From positions 1-9,981 of the forward strand of contig NZ_JBHSGI010000007.1 of assembly GCF_042654245.1 (NCBI RefSeq): DNA of 9,981 nt. Reading direction: 5' to 3'. Numbering within the stretch: the first letter of the stretch is position 1; every line of letters begins with the position of its first letter. The DNA is from Seohaeicola_A nanhaiensis (GTDB taxonomy: Bacteria; Pseudomonadota; Alphaproteobacteria; Rhodobacterales; Rhodobacteraceae). Under the pieces are notes generated by a model. It was not told the origin of the DNA. It did no database searches and worked only from the letters and a program-made list of their open reading frames with translations. The translations under genes and the position numbers were made by a program. Below, in pieces: positions 6,132 through 9,981 of this stretch.

Positions 6132-8339
6132 TCAGCCCTGCCGCTTGGTGTAATTCGCGAGAGACTGCGGGGTGCGCCGTTCCTGCGCCGCCATGCCCGC
6201 GCTCACGATCTGCAGACTGTCGTTGCGCGCCTCACCCAGCCAGGACGCGCGCAGACCCGGCTCCAGCGAGATGTGCAACGATCCGTTCATCTGGCCCGAC
6301 TGCCCGCGCGCAACCTCGGCCCGCGACTGGACCCGCTCGCCGCGCTGCAGGATCGCCGGTATCTCGTCATGCCGCAGAATATCCGCGCCGCCATGCAGTC
6401 GCGGCGCGCTCATGAACAGCGCCGCGGGCACGTTGCGCGTTGTGCCCGGTGACCCGACATCGCCGCCACCATGCAGGATGCTGGCCCCGACACCGGCCCC
6501 ACCGCCCTTACCGCCCCCAAACAGGCCCCCGAACCAGTCGGCAATTGGTGTCAAAAAGGTGCGGCGCACCGCAATCATGGCCATATCGGCGATGATCGAA
6601 CGGGTGAATTCCTTGAACTCAAACTTGCCGCCGTCCAGGAAGTTGCGGAACTGTTGCTCCCCACTTTTGAACGCGCCGACCAAGGCTTCGCCGATGGCCT
6701 TGCCGGTCTGCATGCCCTCCTGCGCATAGTTCTTCAGGGCGATGCCGATCGATTCCCAGCCAGTCTTCGCGCCTTCCAGCGCAGTCACCAGATCGAAGAC
6801 CTCCTTTTTCTCGGCCATCGTGGCATCGGCCAGCTTTTCCGAGTATTCCAGCATTTTCGCCTTGACCGGATCGGTCTCGCGCAGGACGGCCAATTCCCGT
6901 TGCAGCGACTTCACCAGCTCGTCGACCTGGTCCTTTTCCTTCCCGCCGCCGGCCTTCTTACCGCCGCGGGAGTTCCTGATCGCCTGCCGGCGGACGGAGT
7001 TGTAGAAATCTCCCATCGGGTCTTCGTCTGCCGTTTTCGATGCCCGGGCAGCGAAATCATCCCATTCCTTGCCGTATCGCTTTTCGGCAGCCAACTTGCG
7101 TTCTTCCGAAGACTTCCGGTCAACCTCAAATCCGCCGACACCCGGGATGAAAACCGGTCCAAAGTTCGTTCCGAAAACGGAATTGAACCCCTCTCCTACA
7201 CCAGTGAGAAACACCTCGATGGCGGTGCCCATCTTGTAGAGCGCTTCGAAAACCTTCGCGGCAGCACCATTGAAGCCGGCTTCAAAAAGGTCGGGCACAG
7301 TCGAGATCGCCGTGCCGATGCCGTCGACCGAGATTTTGATGCCGTTTATGATCCCGTTGCCGACCCATTTGACTCCGGCGATCACCCCGTCCCAGGCAGC
7401 CGAGAACCACTCGCCTATCATGTCGACGGCAGGCTTGATCCACGAGTAGATTCCGCGACCGATCACCTGAAAGATCGCAAGGGCCGTGTCGCCAAACCCG
7501 ACCGTCACCCCCTTGGTCTCATTGATCTCGTGGCGCAGCCCTCCGACGATGATGCCGATACCGGCCAGCGCGCCCGTCAGGACCGGCACCCTGGTGACCA
7601 GGCCACCGATCATCCGCCCCACATCGCGCAGCGCGCCGCCGACGCCGCCGCTCCCCGGCCCGTAGATTTGCGCGATCTGCGAGCCCTGCTGCGCGAAGAC
7701 CATCATCGGGTTCATGCCGCCCGCCAGCGACACGATCACATCGTTGACCTGATAGCCGAGCATCTGGAGCCGCATCGCCGTCATGCGGCTGGCCTTGCCC
7801 ATGTCCTCGATGCCACGCGCCCGACCGCGCAGGGCGGCAATGCTGTCCAGCGATGCGCTGCGCGAGCGATTGATCGCCGCCGTCATCTCATCGGCCGAGA
7901 TCGCGCCCTCGAGGTGCGCGGCCTTGATGGCAGACACCTCGGAGCGATAGGTGCGGATCGCCGCGAACACGGGGTTATACTTGGCCCGCAGATCATCCAG
8001 CGCCTGCCCTTGGGCGATGTATTCCGCCGCCGACATGCCCCCGGCCGAGGTGACGCCCGTGGCGCGGTTGATCCGGTCGACCAGCGGCGAAGAGGCCTGC
8101 GACTGCGCCCGCATCGCCGCCAGCGCGGCGGTGGACTTGGCGACGATCGACTCAAGCTTGGCCTGCGCCTGCGCCGCGGCGTCGCCGACCCGATCGAGAC
8201 CAGCCGCCGCAGGCCCTGCCCCGTCGCGCAGGTTCTCCATGGCCTCCCGGCCGGCTGCGCCGACGCCGCGCAGCTCGGCCTTGACGGTGTCACCGCCGGC
8301 GGCCGAGATGCGAACGGAGAACCTCTTTTCACGCGTCAT
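6132..8339 (-). CDS. Tail tape measure protein
   Basis: This 735-aa protein sets tail length and later leaves the tube during DNA entry. An Ala-rich, helical first half contains the YQVNDVIVSLAGGMNP...QQGSQIAQIYG block at about 196-227, a hallmark I associate with the prophage tail-length tape measure family (PF06791). Hydrophobic segments follow (about 250-268 and 280-345), as expected for a protein that enters a membrane. A charged coiled-coil region spans about 405-520. The C-terminus holds the lambda gpH-type motifs LHGGGDVG (622-629) and LHGGADILRHDEIPAILQRGERV (648-670). At the usual ~0.15 nm per residue the tail would be about 110 nm long, which is an estimate. The start overlaps the end of the chaperone -1 extension by 11 nt, and only a weak AAGGG stretch lies ~14 nt upstream, so coupled translation is likely. 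Confidence 0.93.
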   Translation of the reverse strand: MTREKRFSVRISAAGGDTVKAELRGVGAAGREAMENLRDGAGPAAAGLDRVGDAAAQAQAKLESIVAKSTAALAAMRAQSQASSPLVDRINRATGVTSAGGMSAAEYIAQGQALDDLRAKYNPVFAAIRTYRSEVSAIKAAHLEGAISADEMTAAINRSRSASLDSIAALRGRARGIEDMGKASRMTAMRLQMLGYQVNDVIVSLAGGMNPMMVFAQQGSQIAQIYGPGSGGVGGALRDVGRMIGGLVTRVPVLTGALAGIGIIVGGLRHEINETKGVTVGFGDTALAIFQVIGRGIYSWIKPAVDMIGEWFSAAWDGVIAGVKWVGNGIINGIKISVDGIGTAISTVPDLFEAGFNGAAAKVFEALYKMGTAIEVFLTGVGEGFNSVFGTNFGPVFIPGVGGFEVDRKSSEERKLAAEKRYGKEWDDFAARASKTADEDPMGDFYNSVRRQAIRNSRGGKKAGGGKEKDQVDELVKSLQRELAVLRETDPVKAKMLEYSEKLADATMAEKKEVFDLVTALEGAKTGWESIGIALKNYAQEGMQTGKAIGEALVGAFKSGEQQFRNFLDGGKFEFKEFTRSIIADMAMIAVRRTFLTPIADWFGGLFGGGKGGGAGVGASILHGGGDVGSPGTTRNVPAALFMSAPRLHGGADILRHDEIPAILQRGERVQSRAEVARGQSGQMNGSLHISLEPGLRASWLGEARNDSLQIVSAGMAAQERRTPQSLANYTKRQG

Positions 8340-9074
8340 CGGAGCTTGGTGCCCTTTTGTTCATGTGGTAGACCGCGACGGCCTCGATGTCAGGAAGCAG
8401 CTCGGCGATGGCGAACGGGTCGATCCCCATCGCATCGCCCAGCCGGAAGGCGACATTCAGGTCCCAGCCCAGGATCCTGACGGCCACGCCCGAAGCCACG
8501 CGGAGCTGGCCGCGCAGCTTCAGGACCAGTGACCAGATCAGCTTGCCTTCTTCGCTTTGCGGACCGAGCGACCGGCGCGGGCACTCCGCGCAGAAGCTTT
8601 CGCAGTAGCCGCAGTAGTCCGCGCCCTCGCCGAAGTGCCATTCCGCGAGGGCGCAGAGACGTTTTTTTCCCGCTGCACCAACAGCCAGCGCGCGAGGTAT
8701 TTTTCGGTGAAGGCATCGTAGATCGGCGCCACATCCAGGAAGGCGTCGATGTTCTGCGGGGTCACCGCCGCCGGGCTGTCGTCTTCTCCTTCGACACCTT
8801 CCCAGCTGTCGATCACGCGTCGCGCCACGGCCTTGGCGAACATGAGACCAACCCGCCCCTTGGACCGGATCAACTCGGCCGAGGCTGCGGCATCATCGCC
8901 GGCCTCTGCCAGCGCGCGGATTTCGTCGGCATAGTCCAGCAGGCTGTCATCCGCCTTGGCATCCTCGATCACGGACGTGAGCGCCGGACGCGCCGTGATC
9001 GTGATGCCAGGGTCATTTTCACCCCCGGGGATCAGCTCATACCGCTCGGGGGCGGCGTTCAGGTGCAGCTTCAT
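8329..9074 (-). CDS. Tail assembly chaperone, -1 frameshift fusion form (gpGT-like)
   Basis: A predicted 248-aa product: 138 residues in frame 0, then a -1 shift at A_AAA_AAC (8667..8661), then 110 residues read from 8661 to a TGA at 8331..8329. The -1 frame is open from about 8895 and has no ATG, GTG or TTG before 8661, so the downstream part has no obvious start of its own before a GTG about 55 codons in. The extension starts with an Ala-rich stretch, carries a cysteine cluster (C155, C158, C162, C165) and continues as a helical tail containing WSLVLKLRGQL and a late LLPDIEAVAVYHMNKR. In lambda, gpGT brings the tape measure to the tube subunit; the equivalent role is inferred here. The frameshift is read from sequence only. 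The alternative, transcriptional slippage on the A7 run, would give the same product. Confidence 0.82.
8538..9074 (-). CDS. Tail assembly chaperone, short form (gpG-like)
   Basis: This 178-aa soluble, mostly helical protein lies between the tail tube and tape measure genes, the invariant place of the siphophage tail assembly chaperone. It begins MKLHLNAAPERYELIPGG with a short strand region, then acidic helices (about 33-135). The last 40 residues after the slip site (139-178) are very rich in Ala, Ser, Arg and Lys and probably disordered. That is what remains when no frameshift occurs; they overlap the -1 reading. The start at 9074 is fixed by GGAG at 9083..9080, 5 nt before the ATG and just inside the previous gene's end. 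An earlier in-frame ATG at 9137 lies within the tube gene and is rejected. By analogy with lambda it binds the tape measure before tube polymerisation and is absent from virions. Confidence 0.82.
   Translation of the reverse strand: MKLHLNAAPERYELIPGGENDPGITITARPALTSVIEDAKADDSLLDYADEIRALAEAGDDAAASAELIRSKGRVGLMFAKAVARRVIDSWEGVEGEDDSPAAVTPQNIDAFLDVAPIYDAFTEKYLARWLLVQREKNVSAPSRNGTSARARTTAATAKASARSARAGRSVRKAKKAS
8621..8667 (-). promoter_or_regulatory. Programmed -1 ribosomal frameshift signal (slippery heptamer plus hairpin)
   Basis: On the mRNA strand the heptamer A_AAA_AAC (8667..8661) lies in frame 0 as GAA AAA AAC, codons 136-138. After a 6-nt spacer (8660..8655) comes a perfect inverted repeat: GCGCCCTCGC at 8654..8645 and GCGAGGGCGC at 8630..8621, 10 bp with a 14-nt loop. 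Slippery site, spacing and G+C-rich stem match classical bacterial and viral -1 frameshift signals. The heptamer codons are frame-correct, which a chance A-run would not guarantee. No start codon occurs in the -1 frame before it. Confidence 0.85.
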
Positions 9075-9079
9075 GAGGT

Positions 9080-9083
9080 CTCC
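9080..9083 (-). promoter_or_regulatory. Ribosome binding site that fixes the chaperone start
   Basis: GGAG on the minus strand, 5 nt before the ATG at 9074, lies right after the tail tube TGA. This spacing decides for the 9074 start over the upstream in-frame ATG at 9137. Confidence 0.7.
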
Positions 9084-9085
9084 GC

Positions 9086-9981
9086 TCAGCTGGGATTGTT
9101 GAAATCGGCCATGTCGTTGATCAGCGTGGCCGTACACATGACGCCCTCAGCGCTGTTCAGCGCGGCCTGCCAGGCGAAGGTCGCCTGCATGCCGCCCGGG
9201 CCGGTGATCGGCAGGCGCGGGACCGGCAGATAGACCTCGTGCGCGGTCAGGGTGAACTTGACGCCGGCCGAGATGGTGTAATCGAACTCCAGCTCGCAGG
9301 GCGTGCCGTTCGTTGCCTGGTCCAGCAGCGTGGTATTGGCGAACCGGCTGACAATGCTGCCGGTCAGCGCGCCAATCGACTCGTCAGCACCGTCGATCTT
9401 GCCATCCGCGCGAATGACTTCCACCCGGTCCAGATTGTTGGAATAGGTGATTTCGCCCGAGACGATGTTGCCGAGTGTGCTGCCCTCTCGGCTGATCGAA
9501 CCGTTGAACGACCCGAAGCGGGTCAGCACCAGCTCCTCCAGCGTTCCTGCAGCGCTCGAAGTGGCCTTGGCTTCGCCCTGCGCGATCAGGTTCATGGTCG
9601 CCGTCACCAGGCCCGAACGCTGCATCGTCCAGTTGATCGAGTTGGCCTTGACGCCAGTCAGCATCCGGTAGGATGGGACATCCGGGTTGCCAACCTCGAT
9701 CGCCGCACTTGGCAGTGCCCAGCTGCCCGAGGTGAACTCGTGCGTGTAGGGCGCCGACGCCCCGGTGGTCGTAGGTGCGCCCATCAGCAGCTTCAGCCAG
9801 ATGCCGAGGAACCGGGCGTCGATCGGCACGGCCACATCGCCATCGGCGGTGATCGCATCCTTGACCGGCGGAAGCGGGTCGCGCCCATAGCCCAGAAGCT
9901 CATTGTTGAGCAGAGGCTGTTCGCTGCCAAGCGTCGTGCTGGCAAAAGGCATCTTCCAGAAGCTGTCCGCAGCCGGGGCGG
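9086..9981 (-). CDS. Tail tube protein (major tail protein), 5' end outside window
   Basis: About 297 residues are visible, ending NNPS followed by TGA at 9088..9086. The protein forms the stacked rings of the tail tube. Visible features are a motif region FASTTLGSEQPLLNNELLGYGRDPLPP near the visible start, then GDVAVPIDARFLGIWLKLLMGAPTTT, a repeated beta-strand body and a C-terminal AFAWQ/ATLIND region; this pattern matches tail tube proteins of the Phage_tube_2-like group as I recall them. The ATG at 9952 is not accepted as the start: the nine upstream codons to the edge are open and read as protein (APAADSFWK, then MPFASTT). In family members as I remember them the F-x-K-MPF block is internal. 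Next downstream gene starts 11 nt after its stop. Confidence 0.85.
   Translation of the reverse strand, partial: APAADSFWKMPFASTTLGSEQPLLNNELLGYGRDPLPPVKDAITADGDVAVPIDARFLGIWLKLLMGAPTTTGASAPYTHEFTSGSWALPSAAIEVGNPDVPSYRMLTGVKANSINWTMQRSGLVTATMNLIAQGEAKATSSAAGTLEELVLTRFGSFNGSISREGSTLGNIVSGEITYSNNLDRVEVIRADGKIDGADESIGALTGSIVSRFANTTLLDQATNGTPCELEFDYTISAGVKFTLTAHEVYLPVPRLPITGPGGMQATFAWQAALNSAEGVMCTATLINDMADFNNPS

Noticed and set aside
6471..8480. 669-codon plus-strand open frame antisense to the tape measure gene
   Set aside because: It is rich in Arg, His, Asp and Ala with no family pattern, and covers a clear tape measure gene.
8390..8734. 114-codon minus-strand open frame in the chaperone region
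   Set aside because: It is in the third frame, neither frame 0 nor the -1 frame reached from the slip site. Its Arg-rich sequence is a shadow.
1..9981. Gene transfer agent cluster
   Set aside because: The tail order is partly similar, but an esterase appendage and the endolysin and membrane-protein pair directly after the hub, plus different minor tail proteins, fit a phage or prophage better.
1..9981. CRISPR arrays, tRNA genes, insertion sequences, integrase or attachment sites
   Set aside because: No regularly spaced repeats, cloverleaf, transposase motif or recombinase were seen on either strand.

Overview
The window is a stretch of a tailed-phage genome, either a prophage or a phage, in a G+C-rich alphaproteobacterium. 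The proteins most resemble those of Rhodobacterales siphophages as I remember them; no search was run. All genes lie on the minus strand, so they read from high to low coordinates. They are packed tightly, with gaps of 1-44 nt or overlaps of 1-11 nt. I see no promoter, factor-independent terminator, tRNA, IS element, integrase or CRISPR array. This is the interior of a single late operon.

Layout in transcription order. (1) Tail tube protein, running off the right edge. (2) Tail assembly chaperone, short form. (3) A -1 frameshift extension of the chaperone that conventional ORF calling leaves as a ~200-bp blank before the tape measure gene. (4) Tape measure protein. (5) and (6) Two minor tail or distal-tail proteins. 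(7) A DUF6950/NlpC-P60-like tail protein. (8) The large tail-tip host-specificity protein, with a signal-peptide-like N-terminus and FnIII-like C-terminus. (9) A tail appendage carrying an SGNH/sialate-O-acetylesterase-type domain. (10) A small one-TM-segment protein, probably a lysis accessory. (11) The start of an N-acetylmuramidase-type endolysin, running off the left edge.

Together these build a long non-contractile tail: tube, chaperone pair, ruler, tip complex and receptor-binding or receptor-processing appendage. The lysis cassette follows. The order matches lambda-like morphogenesis: V, G/GT, H, then M/L/K-like genes, then J.

The most notable signal is a complete programmed -1 frameshift site in the chaperone gene. 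It has an in-frame A_AAA_AAC heptamer, a 6-nt spacer and a perfect 10-bp G+C-rich hairpin. The -1 frame then stays open for 110 codons and ends inside the start of the tape measure gene. The extension carries a CxxC-x3-CxxC cysteine cluster. The second notable item is the esterase-type appendage, which suggests that the phage modifies an O-acetylated surface polysaccharide.
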